Notes: generated from the letters alone by a model not told the origin. 64,000 bases of DNA from Diadema setosum (GCF_964275005.1 NC_092700.1:16648617-16712616), one strand, 5' to 3'; positions 47,861 to 59,400 are shown, counted from the first letter of the stretch. Numbers and translations: made by a program.

Positions 47861-48225
47861 TTAAAGGGGAAGGCTAGTAACTGATCAGTGGGAATCAGTG
47901 GAAATGCTGGGAGATGATTGTTCCAATCATTATGGGATTCATTCAAGAGTTCATTGTATATCTATTGTTGTGTGAAAATGATTTGCTTCAGAACGGTTTC
48001 ATATTCAAGTAATGTGCAGATTAATGCTCCGTCACTGACCAGGGACGCTAACCTGGAAGCATTAAACTGCACATTACTTGAATATGAAACCGTTCTGAAG
48101 CAAATCATTTTCACACAACAATAGATATACAATGAACTCTTGAATGAATCCCATAATGATTGGAACAATCATCTCCCAGCATTTCCACTGATTCCCACTG
48201 ATCAGTTACTAGCCTTCCCCTTTAA
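47861..48225. mobile_element. Palindromic MITE with TTAA ends (family 2)
   Basis: 365 bp. TTAA (47861-47864) then AGGGGAAGGCTAGTAACTGA; the right arm is the near-exact complement, ending CCTTCCCCT then TTAA (48222-48225). The arms pair almost perfectly except for about 25 bases at the centre (near 48030-48055). This accounts for the nearly identical open frames on both strands. High arm identity suggests a young insertion. Confidence 0.9.
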
Positions 48226-48317
48226 CTTCACGTTGAGAATAAAACTTCATAAATATCATCTAATGAAACCAGCCCGTACGACAACAAAAACGTTTATTAG
48301 AGTCATTGCGGGCCACT

Positions 48318-48490
48318 TATATGAAGCTTTTCTTTTATCGAAATGGAGGAAAACTCAGACATTGTATTTCATGCCATCGTTGACTTTAACAATAGCATAC
48401 TTGGATTTCAGTCAAGTATATGCTTCTAAGTCAGTTTAACTCTAATCAGTATGAGTAAAGATTGTTGTATGATAATGATGTGTGTGGGTA
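48318..48490 (-). mobile_element. SINE-like repeat copy 2, first part
   Basis: Matches 28425-28580 and 60880-61030 (ACTTTAACAATAGCATACTTG). It is cut at about 48490 by a LINE and resumes at about 50795. Confidence 0.65.
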
Positions 48491-50790
48491 TTACTCGAAT
48501 TACACGAGCATCCTCTTTTCTCATAAAAACATACATACACTCACTACAGTTGTCAATTCAGAATTATTGAAGGTTTCAATGTGGTTTAAATGCAATGAAT
48601 TATCGAATATTGAAAAAAACCTACCGAATTATTTATTTTTATTATTATTATTATTATTATTTTTTTTTTTTAGAAATAGCAATACACCAATGGATATCAT
48701 GTTATATATTGATGGTAAGCAATTGGATCAAAAGTCTTGTGTAAAATTTTGGAGGGTAATTATTGATTCACACCTAACATGGTCCGATCATGTACACCGA
48801 GTTTATTCATCAATATCAAAAAATATCGCTATCCTCTGGAAAGTAAGAGAATATCTTACCAAACATATCCTTCACATTCTTTATAATGCGCTCATATTAT
48901 ACCCCATATCACCTACTGTAATAATGTGTGGGGGAATTGCGGTGTTAAGAAAATAAAGTCGATATTGTTATTACAAAAACGTGCTGTAAGACTTATTACC
49001 TGTTCACACTACTTAGCACACACTGAATCTTTATTTCATGATTTAAAGACTCTTAGAATTTCTGATATACATACATGGCAAACAGCAATATTTATGTATA
49101 AATATACTAACAACCAGCTCCCTGAATTGTTTAAAGATATGTATATTTTAGATTATAGTATTCATTCATATCCTATATACCTGTCATGCAACAGATTATC
49201 ATTTGGAAAACCCTAAACTCATTATAGCTCAAAATTCCATAAGACATCATGGTCCAGATGTATGGAACTCATTGAATGATGACCTTAAACGCAGTTCTTC
49301 TCTACAATGTTTTAAATCATCTTATAAAAACGTTCTTCTCGCAATATAGCACTCGAATTAATACATGGCAAACAGCAATATTTATGTATAAATATACTAA
49401 CAATCAGCTCCCTGAATTGTTTAAAGATATGTATATTTTAAATTATAGTATTCATTCATATCCTATATACCTGTCATGCAACAGATTATCATTTGGAAAA
49501 CCCTAAACTCATTATAGCTCAAAATTCCATAAGACATCATGGTCCAGATGTATGGAACTCATTGAATGATGACCTTAAACGCAGTTCTTCTCTACAATGT
49601 TTTAAATCATCTTATAAAAACGTTCTTCTCGCAATATAGCACTCGAATTAATACATGGCAAACAGCAATATTTATGTATAAATATACTAACAATCAGCTC
49701 CCTGAATTGTTTAAAGATATGTATATTTTAAATTATAGTATTCATTCATATCCTATATACCTGTCATGCAACAGATTATCATTTGGAAAACCCTAAACTC
49801 ATTATAGCTCAAAATTCCATAAGACATCATGGTCCAGATGTATGGAACTCATTGAATGATGACCTTAAACGCAGTTCTTCTCTACAATGTTTTAAATCAT
49901 CTTATAAAAACGTTCTTCTCGCAATATAGCACTCGAATTAATACATGGCAAACAGCAATATTTATGTATAAATATACTAACAATCAGCTCCCTGAACTGT
50001 TTAAAGATATGTATATTTTAAATTATAGTATTCATTCATATCCTATATACCTGTCATGCAACAGATTATCATTTGGAAAACCCTAAACTCATTACAGCTC
50101 AAAATTCCATAAGACATCATGGTCCAGATGTATGGAACTCATTGAATGATGACCTTAAACGCAGTTCTTCTCTACAATGTTTTAAATCATCTTATAAAAA
50201 CGTTCTTCTCGCAATGTACCACTCGAAATAGAAATTACACTTTTGTTTTATAGTTCCCAACCCCTGAACAATGTATCTCATCGCTTTTCTTCTCATCTCT
50301 CTTTCCTCTACTCTTCCTATTCGGGCACCTTATTCTTTGTTTTGTTTTGTTTTGTTCTTCTTTCGTCTTTATACATTCCACTTTGTGTTGTCCTTTTTGG
50401 TCAAATGACATTTAATATACTTTAAAGATTTTCATTATTTGTTCTACGTGTGTAAAATTTTTCCGTTCTTTACTTTAGTTAAATAAAAAGATTGTTACAA
50501 GGCATATTATGTTCAGAGGCCGTTGTCCAAGTCAAGCGTTTTGCTTATTGATAACGGTCTCCTCCACCTGTACACTTAAATATCTGTAATGATATTTACA
50601 CTTGGTGATTCTATCCTTCTGTAATGATATTTATGTATTATTTCACATGACTATATATTTGTAATGCGACATTTTGTTTATATTTTCATGACTTGTGAAT
50701 AATATGTTCGATATTGTTATACTTATTTTCTGTTATGTACAAGTGGAGAAATAAAACTTACTGAAACTGAAAGTGAAACTGAATCTTAAA
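48491..50790 (+). mobile_element. 5'-truncated LINE with internally amplified 3' part
   Basis: Begins just after the YADD position of a CR1-like reverse transcriptase (TSILFSHKNIHTL) and continues through the thumb (SCVKFWRVIIDSHLTWSDHV) and the C-terminal domain (LLQKRAVRLITCSHYLAHTE). The frame has shifts and an (ATT)n expansion near 48640. Its last coding part is repeated four times. The 3' end is AATAAAACTTACTGAAACTG with GAAACT repeats near 50750-50785. Confidence 0.85.
49071..50230 (+). repeat. Four 290-bp tandem copies inside the LINE
   Basis: Units start ATACATGGCAAACAGCAATA at 49071, 49361, 49651 and 49941. Copies 2-4 are almost identical; copy 1 differs at a few bases. Because 290 is not a multiple of three, the same frame restarts and stops in each unit, giving three identical 76-codon open frames that are not genes. 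Confidence 0.95.
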
Positions 50791-50794
50791 AGTG

Positions 50795-51310
50795 CTTGTT
50801 ACCATGGGAGAACGACAAAGTGTTGGTAACAGCGATACGGAAAACAAGAAGGGTGCTTTACTCTTTCTTTGCCAATGAGGCAAAAATGTGCACAATTTCA
50901 CGTACACCTGTATGGACAGGTAATTAGAGTGGCGCGCAGAGGGTTAAATAGAGAGCACTTCACCGTGATTACACTTTGCCTTGCAAAAAAAAAAAAAGAA
51001 AAAAAAAGAAAAAAAAAACACGACAATGGAACCTGCATCGCGAGTGAGTTGCTATGGCATGGACGTGTAATAGTATTATAGGCCTACTCAATAAGGTTGT
51101 GATTCCCTTACATCCGGGGCGTTCACTTCGTGTTCTCTGAAAAATATATTACATTTACCTCCAAACAGAGGCCATGTCAACCTAAAACAAAATCGTCGGA
51201 ACAGGACATGTCATATCAAGTTCATCTGTGCGTGTGGTATAGGCAGACAAGGTGCCATCCGAACCTCAAAATGGAAGTTTAACCCATAGAACCCTGGCTT
51301 CCCTGCACTA
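50795..51310 (-). mobile_element. SINE-like repeat copy 2, second part
   Basis: Resumes with GGGAGAACGACAAAGTGTTGG, equal to GGAGAACGACAAAGGGCTGG at 61060. It ends CCTGGCTTCCCTGCACTAAC, equal to the region beside the exon 2 donor of the coiled-coil gene. The tRNA-like head is mostly deleted here. An A-rich tract lies near 50985-51020. Confidence 0.6.
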
Positions 51311-51659
51311 ACATTCTCCTCCATACGCTTGATGTGCGTATGGAGGACTGATTATATCCAGCACATCCTGCTTAGCAGGTTGTCACTTTATATATTTAAT
51401 TTGTTGAGGATTTGTTGAGGATTGATGAAAAGTGCTCGATGATGTAAAGCAGATGATATTATACGAGAAGAGTATCAAGTTCTCCAAACAGAGTGAAAAG
51501 GGAAAGGGAAGAAAAAGGAAAAACAGGAGCAGAAATATCACATGGTTTAACCCACCTTACAATGCAGGGACCAAGACAAAATGTGTGTGTGTGTGTGGGG
51601 GGGGGGGGATTTATGCAGCTCATCAGCAAACACTTCCCCCAAATTGCACAAACTGAACC

Positions 51660-52340
51660 CATCATTGAATAAGAACATGGTAAAAATGAGCTACAGCTTT
51701 ATGAAAAAAATGGATGCAGTCATAAATCCCACAACCAAAAAGTTATCAGTCATTCCAAGTCACGTGACACGGAACCCAAACCCAAATGCAACAGCCGCCA
51801 AAAAGACCAATGCCCGCTGGAAGGAAGATGCATGGAAACGGCTTTTGTGTATAAGGCAACCGTCAGACATGATAACGTGGAAAAATGTTACTACGGACTG
51901 GCGGGGGATAGCCTACTGTCCAAGACAGATGCAGGAACCATGTTAAATCGATCAAGCATGAAAAATATAAAAATGAGACCCAGCTCTCAAAGTACATCTG
52001 GAGCCTGATAGACAAATTTAACATGGAAATTGCACGCTAACATGGGTCATCAAAAAAAGTCAAACTAACACAAGAAGGAGTGGCCTGTGAAATCTCTGCG
52101 TCGATGAGGTCATTACCATCCGAAACAAAAACGCGCTGAACAAAAGGTCCGAATCTTTATATATCAAGATGTAGACACCGCAACAGGCAAACCATCCATG
52201 CGTCAAGCTGTTCCACGGTGCCATATAAACCAGTAAACACAGAAGCACATCATCACCACTTTGAAAGTCAGTCTGCCTGAAGATCGCCACAGCGTGAAAC
52301 CGCCGCGGCCGCCGGTAGCAGACAAGACGCCGAAGCGCAG
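51660..52340 (+). mobile_element. Penelope-like retroelement remnant (GIY-YIG endonuclease part)
   Basis: Short pieces resemble the C-terminal GIY-YIG endonuclease region of Penelope-like elements: a Cys-rich lead-in (QKDQCPLEGRC), then FVYKATVRHDNVEKCYYGL, then [17 protein letters not shown]. The piece is a broken fossil without its reverse transcriptase part. Directly downstream (near 52275) is a CTGAAGA...GAAAC word of the hammerhead type. Confidence 0.72.
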
Positions 52341-52410
52341 GTACGCCTATATCTATCTATCTTATCTTATCTATCTATCTCTCTATCTATCTATCTATCT
52401 ATCTATCTAT

Positions 52411-53434
52411 ATGCAAGAAATGTTGTGCCAACGTTTAAACTTCCAGGTCGTGAAGACGTTATATAGGCGTAAGACAGTATCCACGGGAGACGTAGCTTCT
52501 TCTTCCTATTTTCTTTATTTTGAATTCGAGCTTTCGGGTATATCGGCCTTCAGTAGGATCTATACAAACAAAATGACAAATGCACCACTGCCAGTGATAT
52601 TGGAACAACATTTAATAACGCTCTCTATACCCAAACACGACACCAACATTAATTGACACACTCAGCCAAATCAACCACAAACCACGGAACGCCATGTAGG
52701 CTAATCCATCACATAACAGCGGCTACTCGATCATCGCAAAATGTATGTATACCTTTAAAAAAAAATATAATTATGTTATTATTTTATCCGAATATGCGAA
52801 TATGTGTATATGTGTATAGGGGTGTTTTGTATACTTGCACACGCCATGATATAGTGCTTTGTAGCGATGTTATTTCCCATACATCCCTCATGTAAGTCAT
52901 GTTATTACAATATCACTAGCAGTGGCGCATTTGTCATTTTGTTTGTATAGCTCCTGATGAAGGCCGACATGCAGTGACACGGCCGAAAGCTCGAATACAA
53001 AATAAAGTAAATAGGAAGAAGAAGTTATGTCTCCCGTGGAATACTATACTGTCTTCCGCCTGTTTAATGTATATTTAGAATTCACAATTTCCAGCAAAAC
53101 ATGGCGGACATTTTGAGTTTTCGCTTTACAACGTGATACTATTATTATTTTGTTGTTGTTACTGCTGCTGTTGTCGTTGTTAGTAGGAACCCTGTAAATT
53201 TGTTTGGAGAATAATGTGACACAGTGGAGGACACAGTTGATTTTGTGTATTTACATGTTATGTTCGTAACGTTTATTGTAACTGTCTCTGAAACAATAAT
53301 AACTGATGTGATTTGCGACGTGTTTTCATTACTGTACAATAGTGTCAACGGAAACAAAATTTCTATAAGTCTTATCGTAGATCAATAAAGAAGAGTCTGA
53401 ATGAATCTGAATCTGAACTTGACAGGCAAAGAGT
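52411..53434. mobile_element. 1-kb dispersed family, copy 1
   Basis: Matches 61451-62477 nearly end to end. Both copies start ATGCAAGAAATGTTGTG right after a tetranucleotide array (TATC or GATA) and end GTCTGAATGAATCTGAATCT. Inside is an inverted pair, 52480-52595 and 52930-53050, containing GAAAGCTCGAATACAAAATA and its complement. No protein is encoded. It may be a non-autonomous relative of the Penelope-like remnant just upstream. Confidence 0.75.
52942..53000 (+). ncRNA. Hammerhead-ribozyme-like motif
   Basis: CTGATGA (52954-52960), then A, GGCCG (52962-52966), a 13-base loop, CGGCC (52980-52984) and GAAA (52985-52988) reproduce the two conserved strands and stem II of a hammerhead core. 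TTTGTAT (52942-52948) can pair with ATACAAA (52994-53000) as an outer stem. I do not see a normal stem III with a cleavage triplet, so activity is doubtful. Confidence 0.35.
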
Positions 53435-54437
53435 TATATATATTGTAGTTAAAAATTTTGTTTGCGAGAATCACTGGGTGGAAAGGACCTCTTTTTTGTT
53501 TGCAGGTACTTTAACAATATATGGTTTCCACGGCCGCTTCTTTTTGCCTGCACGGAGCGACCTAACGTTTACCTCGTATCCAGCTATTGTTGGCCACACA
53601 AAAGCAAGCAATCTGAAAAGAGATTCAAGAGAAGCACAATGAATGTAAATGAGCTTGCTGCTACATATTTGATGGGCAGAATGCGTGACGGCGGGTGAAA
53701 AAAAAGTTCATCAAAGGGATTATATGCGGTGCAAATTTATGTTGACTTGTATTGAATCATAACAACCTGGTCATCACTTATGTGGTCAAAAGAAAATCTA
53801 AATTTGTGCTATATATTTCAATATGATATTTCTGTTATTTGTCTTCATGCTGCTAATGGATATAACTTGTATGTTTCTATGCAATGTCTTTTGTAATACA
53901 GTTACATTGAAACGTGCAGAATATGCTCAGTCTCGGGAAAGGTGCGTTCCATTTTCATTTGTTAATCATGATATTAATAATATAGACCCTTTAGAAAAGA
54001 TTGCCAGATAATGACGTCATTGACGGAATTTTGGTTTTGAAGGTGTTATTATTTTGTGGGTGTATCCAAATACTGTAGAAGAAACATTGTCGTACTAATC
54101 ATGAGATATATGCCGTATATCTACACTAAAAAAAAAAGAATTTTTCTAATTTGAGAAATCAATTCAAAATCCTACCATCTTTGTTAATCTTATTTCTTCT
54201 GTCATTTCATTTGAATTTGGATTTGACAGAAATTTCTTCACTTTCCTCCATTATTTTTTAGCCTTAATTTGATATTTTGGGCTTCAAGAATAATATTATA
54301 GAGATCATAGGTACATTTTTGCAACTGTATACATGTTTTTTATTGTCTCAAATTTGTCTTTTGTTCTTATTGTTACATGGATGAGCATTTACGCATGAAT
54401 GACTTCTTGTTCATCAATGCGATTTTGACTTTTGTAC
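53435..54437. other. No gene seen
   Basis: AT-rich sequence with short open frames on the + strand (53462-53698, 53823-54011) that match nothing I know. The first is Cys/Phe/Arg-rich and may be part of an old repeat. Confidence 0.4.
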
Positions 54438-54445
54438 CTTGGAAG

Positions 54446-56163
54446 CAGTGGCGTATCTAGGGGGGGGGGGGGGCAAGGGGGGCACGTGCCCCGGGCGCCA
54501 CTCCTTTGGGGCGCAAAAAAAACGACCAAAAAAAAACGAAGAAGAAGAAAAAAAAACGAAGAAGAAGAAGAAGAAAAAAAAAAAGAAAAGGAGAAGAAGA
54601 AGAAGAAGAAGAAAAAAAAACTCGCCCGGAAGGGGGGGAGGGAGAGTGGTGGTGGGGGGGGGGCAGAAAACCAAATCAAACAAGATAAAAACAAAACATG
54701 ATGATGACGCGGACAAAATGACAATGTTTATTGTGTTCACACAAAAATTCCATGTTCTGTGAGCTGAAATACAAAAATTTTCTGCTCGCTCGCTGCGCTC
54801 GCTCGCCAAAATTTGTATAAAAAAGAAGGTAAGAACAAAACGTGATGATGACAAAATGACAGTGTCTATTGTGTTCACACATGTCATTTTATATTTAGCA
54901 GGCAAACTGTTTCACGGAGCAGCGGCTGCAATTTCGTTCTGAAGCGATCGCCAATTGGATCAAAAGAAGGCGCCAACGGTTTCGAACATACGGGGGGGGG
55001 GGGGGGGTCGCAAAAAACCCGAATCAAACAAGATAACAACAAAACGTAATGATGACGCGGAAATATACAAATTTCGGCTCACTTGCTCGTACTAATTTAG
55101 AGTATTTTTTTCAAGTCCTCATTTTGTTGGTATAAATCGTTATCTATAAGGCCGTCAGTATATCTTGATTAGAATTTAAGATTTAATAAGCGAAAAATGA
55201 CAAGAGTTTCATGATTTGTAAGCTGAAATACAAAAATTTTCGGCTCGCTCGCTGCGCTCGCTCGCCAAAATGTGTATAAAAAAAGAGAAGAAGATAAGAA
55301 CAAAACGTGACGATGACGCGGACAAAATGATAATGTCTATTGTGTTCACTCATGTCATTTTATATTTAGCAGGAAAAATGTTACACGGAGCAGCGACTGC
55401 AATTTCATTCGTTCTGAAGCGATCGCCGATTGGATCAAAAGAGGACGCCAACGGTTTCGAACATACGGAGGAGGGGCGCAAAAAAAAAATAAAAAAGATA
55501 AGAAAAAAACGTAATGATGACGCAGAAATATACAAATTTCGGCTCACTCGTTCGTACTAATTTAGAGTATTTTTTTCAAGTCCTCAGTTTGTTGGTATAA
55601 ATCGTTATCTATAAGGTCGTCACTATAATTGTGAGATTTAATAAGCAAAACATGACAAGATATTCCATGTTTTGTAAGCTGAAATACAAACATTTTCGGC
55701 TCGCTCGCTGCGCTCTCTCGCCAAAATTTATATAAAAAAAGATAAGAACAATACGTGATGATGACGAGGACATACACAAAATTCAGCTCACTCGCGCGCA
55801 CTAATTTAGAGTATTTTTTAAAGTCCTCAGTTTTTTTGTATAAATCGTTATCTATAAGGCCGTCACTATATCTTGATTACAATTGTAAGATTTGGTAAGC
55901 AAAAAATGACAAGAATTCCATGTTTTGTAAGCTGAAATACAAAAATTTTCGGCTCGCTCGCTGCGCTCGCTCGCCAAAATCTGTCAAAATTCATTACATT
56001 TAAATCACCCTCAAAAGATCCCTTTTAAGTGCTTGAAAAAGCATCATGTGGACTTTGTTTAAAGTCCCTACCGGGATGGTGTTGGGGTTGAACACTTTTT
56101 CAGAAATTAGGGGCGCAATTTTCGTGCTTGCCCCGGGCGCCGTTTTCCCTAGATACGCCACTG
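54446..56163. mobile_element. Non-autonomous hAT-type DNA element with perfect 8-bp target duplication
   Basis: Termini are CAGTGGCGTATCTAGGG (from 54446) and its complement CCCTAGATACGCCACTG (to 56163), followed inside by GCCCCGGGCGCC on both sides. CTTGGAAG flanks both ends (54438-54445 and 56164-56171): a perfect 8-bp target-site duplication, diagnostic of hAT elements. The 1718-bp interior holds a (GAA)n tract (54538-54620) and four copies of a word CTCGCTCGCTGCGCTCGCTC near 54785, 55243, 55699 and 55951, within longer direct repeats. No transposase is encoded. Confidence 0.93.
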
Positions 56164-56224
56164 CTTGGAAGATAGTAACAAAGGTGTTCACTCATGCGTA
56201 GAGTATCACTTTTATTGACTTACA

Positions 56225-56325
56225 TTTAAAGGGGGGGGGGGGGGGAAGGGGTTTTGACCTTGATACCCCCCCCCCGGCTGCGCAGCCCCCCCCCCCCCCC
56301 CCAAACGCGGCCCCTGATAGGTAAC
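56225..56325. repeat. G/C homopolymer repeat end (GCGGCCCCTG type)
   Basis: Runs of G then C with GGCTGCGCAGCC between them, closing with AAACGCGGCCCCTG. A sister end is at 57460-57535. Such ends look like right termini of a MITE family, but no left ends (CAGGGGCCGCG) are visible here. Confidence 0.45.
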
Positions 56326-56396
56326 GGTCGACTCCACTCGAGATGTACTGAGACTGCGTGTATATGTACCTACACATAGAGCTAGGAGCTGGGCGA

Positions 56397-56839
56397 GCCT
56401 ATTACCTCCTTGCACAAAGATTAGTAATAAAACTGTACACAGTTCGTTACGGGAATTCTCGAATATATCCGAACCAGGCCAGTCTTCCCACTTCATGAAT
56501 CCAAAGGGTCCGACACCCACGAGTTATATGGCCCACGTGCTCGACAGCGGAAATATCCACGAGTAAGACAGCTCACGAGTCATACGGCCAATAAGCTCAA
56601 AACTAGGCAAAAAAAAAAAAAAAAAAAAAAAAAAAGGCCTACGAGACCGACACTGGACACATTAAGCCCGGCGACTCGTGGGCCTTGTTTGTCTAGTGTC
56701 GGACTCATGGGCCTTGCCTCATGTCGAGTTCGTGGGTTGTAAGACTCGTGTGGGTGTTGGGTTTGTGACGTGCACCCCTTTATATGGCAGCACGTTATAC
56801 AGGTCACGTGAGGGGAAGCAGTCACGCCCCTGGTTCCTG
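56397..56839 (-). pseudogene. Inverted copy of the transporter's last coding bases and 3' flank
   Basis: Reading on the - strand from 56839: the final 55 coding bases of exon 4 (CAGGAACCAGGGGCGTG against CAGGGACCAGGGGCGTG), the stop region (CCATATAAAGGGG against CCATTTAAAGGGG), then the CACGAGT foldback array and on to AACTGTGTACAG and the GAGGTAAT boundary. It matches 47064-47450. An (A)n tract of about 28 bases interrupts it near 56610. It is a rearranged segmental copy, not a processed transcript, since it includes non-transcribed-looking flank. Confidence 0.82.
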
Positions 56840-57039
56840 CATGTTTTTCCGTCTTTTATCGACTTGAAACGGCCCCACTTGTTTAAGGTAGCAGGATATT
56901 TTGATGTGGATTATTATTGAAGAATTTGCCTATTAAGTGGTAGCATATAAATAAACTTCTTGTATTAATTTATTGTTACAATTAATTTCACGAACGTTGT
57001 CTGCTAAGCAATCAAACAGAAAAGGCATGCTCACGAGGG

Positions 57040-57540
57040 TGTATGTACAAAAGGGATATTTCTCCTCCCACACGAAGGTGATTTTACATTTTCAGACCTG
57101 AAATTCAGCGATCTGGTGCAAACTTTTTGTGCAATATTTGGATTTTTTCTAGCTCCCCAGCCCCCCCCCCAAAAAAAAATATTTATGGAAATGATTTAGA
57201 CTTTTTTCAGGAAAGTGTTAATAGCAAAATCACGGTATTTAGCTCTTATTCCGCGTGTGCATCATTGTGTGTATGTACAAAGTCTAATGAGGTAGAGGGG
57301 GAGGGTGTGGGAGGGGGATGCCCCCTCCTACTCGACGGAGCTTTTTTTTAAAAAATCAAGATAAAGCGATCTGAAGCACACTTTTTGTGAGAAATTCGGG
57401 TAGTGTGATTTTCCCCCGATTTTTTCCCTTTCTTTTTTTTTCACGATCCAAAAGTGTGTGTGTGTGTGTGGGGGGGGGGGGGGGCTGCAGCAGCCCCCCC
57501 AGCCCCCCCCCCCCCCCGGTTCCGCGGCCCCTGCCTATGA
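57040..57540. repeat. Pair of diverged direct repeats plus G/C-rich repeat end
   Basis: CAGCGATCTGGTGCAAACTT near 57106 resembles AAGCGATCTGAAGCACACTT near 57363. Each is followed by about 25 bases of T-rich DNA and a C run. The block closes with a (GT)n, G run, C run and CCGCGGCCCCTG. Confidence 0.5.
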
Positions 57541-57664
57541 GCGCACTCGTCCATGCACGTATTCGCTGTTCTAATCGTGGCTTTCTTATGTAACCCGGTA
57601 GGCAGCGAAGGAACTGGATCATCTATGAATCCCCACACTATATCTGGTCTTTAACAATTTTAAA

Positions 57665-57724
57665 GTGAATTTCGGTATTAAGTGGTATCTGATCTGGAAA
57701 CGAAAGAGAACAAGCAAGAGAGAG

Positions 57725-57819
<95 letters not shown>

Positions 57820-58066
57820 AGGGAGAGGGGGAGGGAATGCTGTATTCGGTTTGATTCTATTTCTGCATTTTCCGTGAAAAGTAGACATGACATTAAAATA
57901 CATTAATGGTGTTCAAAAATCTACAATTGATTGTAATGTGAAATATACTAGGAGGTACAAAAAACATTTTCCACTTTTGATCCTTAATGGTTCGGACACT
58001 ATACATCAGATAACACTGTCATTGATATGAGTTATAGATGAATAGTGTACAATTTAGTTGGAGGTA
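57665..58066 (+). repeat. Direct copy of 47455-47836
   Basis: Second half of the duplicated block behind the transporter. It keeps the original orientation while its partner (56397-56839) is inverted. The (AT)n and (GA)n runs are longer here than in the 47.5-kb copy. Confidence 0.85.
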
Positions 58067-59160
58067 ATTTGAAGATTTATCTTGTGTTATGTTTTGTTGG
58101 AAAAAAGAATGAAAATAAATGATTTGAATTGAAGATAAGAGCATGAATTAATTTCGTTAAATCCATGATTAATTTTAAAGGTAAGTTCCAGATTTTGGTC
58201 AAATTTGAACCCTCTGTACAAAATTGAACCTTTACACAAGAACCAATGATGTGTATGTGAGTGTGTCCTCACAATGACCCTGAACAATAGGCATGAATAC
58301 CACGAATACTTGCACCTTTTCAGAGCTCTGCTGACTAGGTTTTTCGACTCTTCATCCAAGGCACATGAATGCTATATTAATAATTTCATGATGGATTGCC
58401 CTGGGTACTGTTAGTCTGAGATCATGGTAATGGGTAAAATACATGCACATGACAAAAATAAGCACTCGTTTTTATGTGCTTGCATACACTACATTTCAGG
58501 ATGAATAATGACTACATTTTAGCTGCTGAGTGTTTTGAGTTATGAAGTCAGTGAATTCGGTGCAATCTAATGTGTGTACCGTCACTAAATATTGTAGAGA
58601 TTGAGTTGTAGGAGTAAACATAATGGACTTGTTGCGATTGTGTGTGAGTGTGTGAGGGTATTATAGAAAGTCTGAAAGGACCATTGCAGGCTTGTTTTGA
58701 AATGATACATTAATTATATCGTTAAAAGCCAGTGAATGGGGAGAGGGGGACGGGACGGGACGTAATTTAAAAGGGAATTTATTTGAGCCAAACAAGAGAA
58801 AAATTGGATCACTATCCTTTTATATAGGCCTATAGGTGGCGCTGTAAGCGGTCTCTTTGGAATTGAGATGTACTTTAAATGATGCTCAGAGGTTAAAGAA
58901 TAGAGTCGGGAACATCTGTGGTCTAATTTGTAGGGTAAGATCTTTCTTGCCGGCTGTGCCAGATTAAACTTTGAGCTAAGATATGTTTAGGAAAATGTAA
59001 GAGATAATTAGGTGGTTGGGTGGGGAGACGCAAAGTAGCTGTATTGTATTTAAATCAGGATGAAAGATAAAAGCATGCGATGAAACAGAGACGGGAGTGG
59101 ACATGACCCATATTTTATCACAAATATGCCTGTTAGTAAGTAAGTGTGAATGTTATGCCG
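58067..59160. other. No gene seen
   Basis: A TTAA followed by AGGTAAGTTCCAG lies at 58175, resembling the ends of the TTAA-flanked palindromes, but no partner end was found. The rest is plain AT-rich sequence. Confidence 0.4.
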
Positions 59161-59179
59161 GGGTAATCCTATACCGAGA

Positions 59180-59400
59180 CTGACACCCACGAGTCATACG
59201 GTCCACGAGTTCGACACTGGAAAAAGAATGTCCATGAGTCATACAGCCCACAAGTCATTGAGCCAGTGAGCTCGACACTGGGCAAACCAGGGCAAACCAG
59301 GCCCAAGAGTCACATAAAATTATAGTTTGCGAACAACAAACAAGGTCCACGAGTTCGACACTGGGGAAAAAAAAAGCCCCACGAGTTTTACAGAACTTCC
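59180..59400. repeat. CACGAGT word array, copy 3
   Basis: Words CCACGAGTTCGACACTGG and CCACGAGTCATACGG alternate, mostly in one orientation, with two GGGCAAACCA copies in tandem near 59278. Same vocabulary as 47150-47400 and 56480-56770 but without the transporter sequence. Confidence 0.65.

Noticed and set aside
47918-48168. Two near-identical 68-codon open frames on opposite strands
   Set aside because: They are the two arms of a palindromic MITE read in opposite directions.
49071-50230. CRISPR-like or gene-cluster regularity of the 290-bp units
   Set aside because: Units are contiguous without spacers and derive from a LINE coding end.
54432-54905. Lys/Glu-rich and Phe/Ser-rich open frames
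   Set aside because: They come from the (GAA)n tract and G runs inside the hAT-type element.
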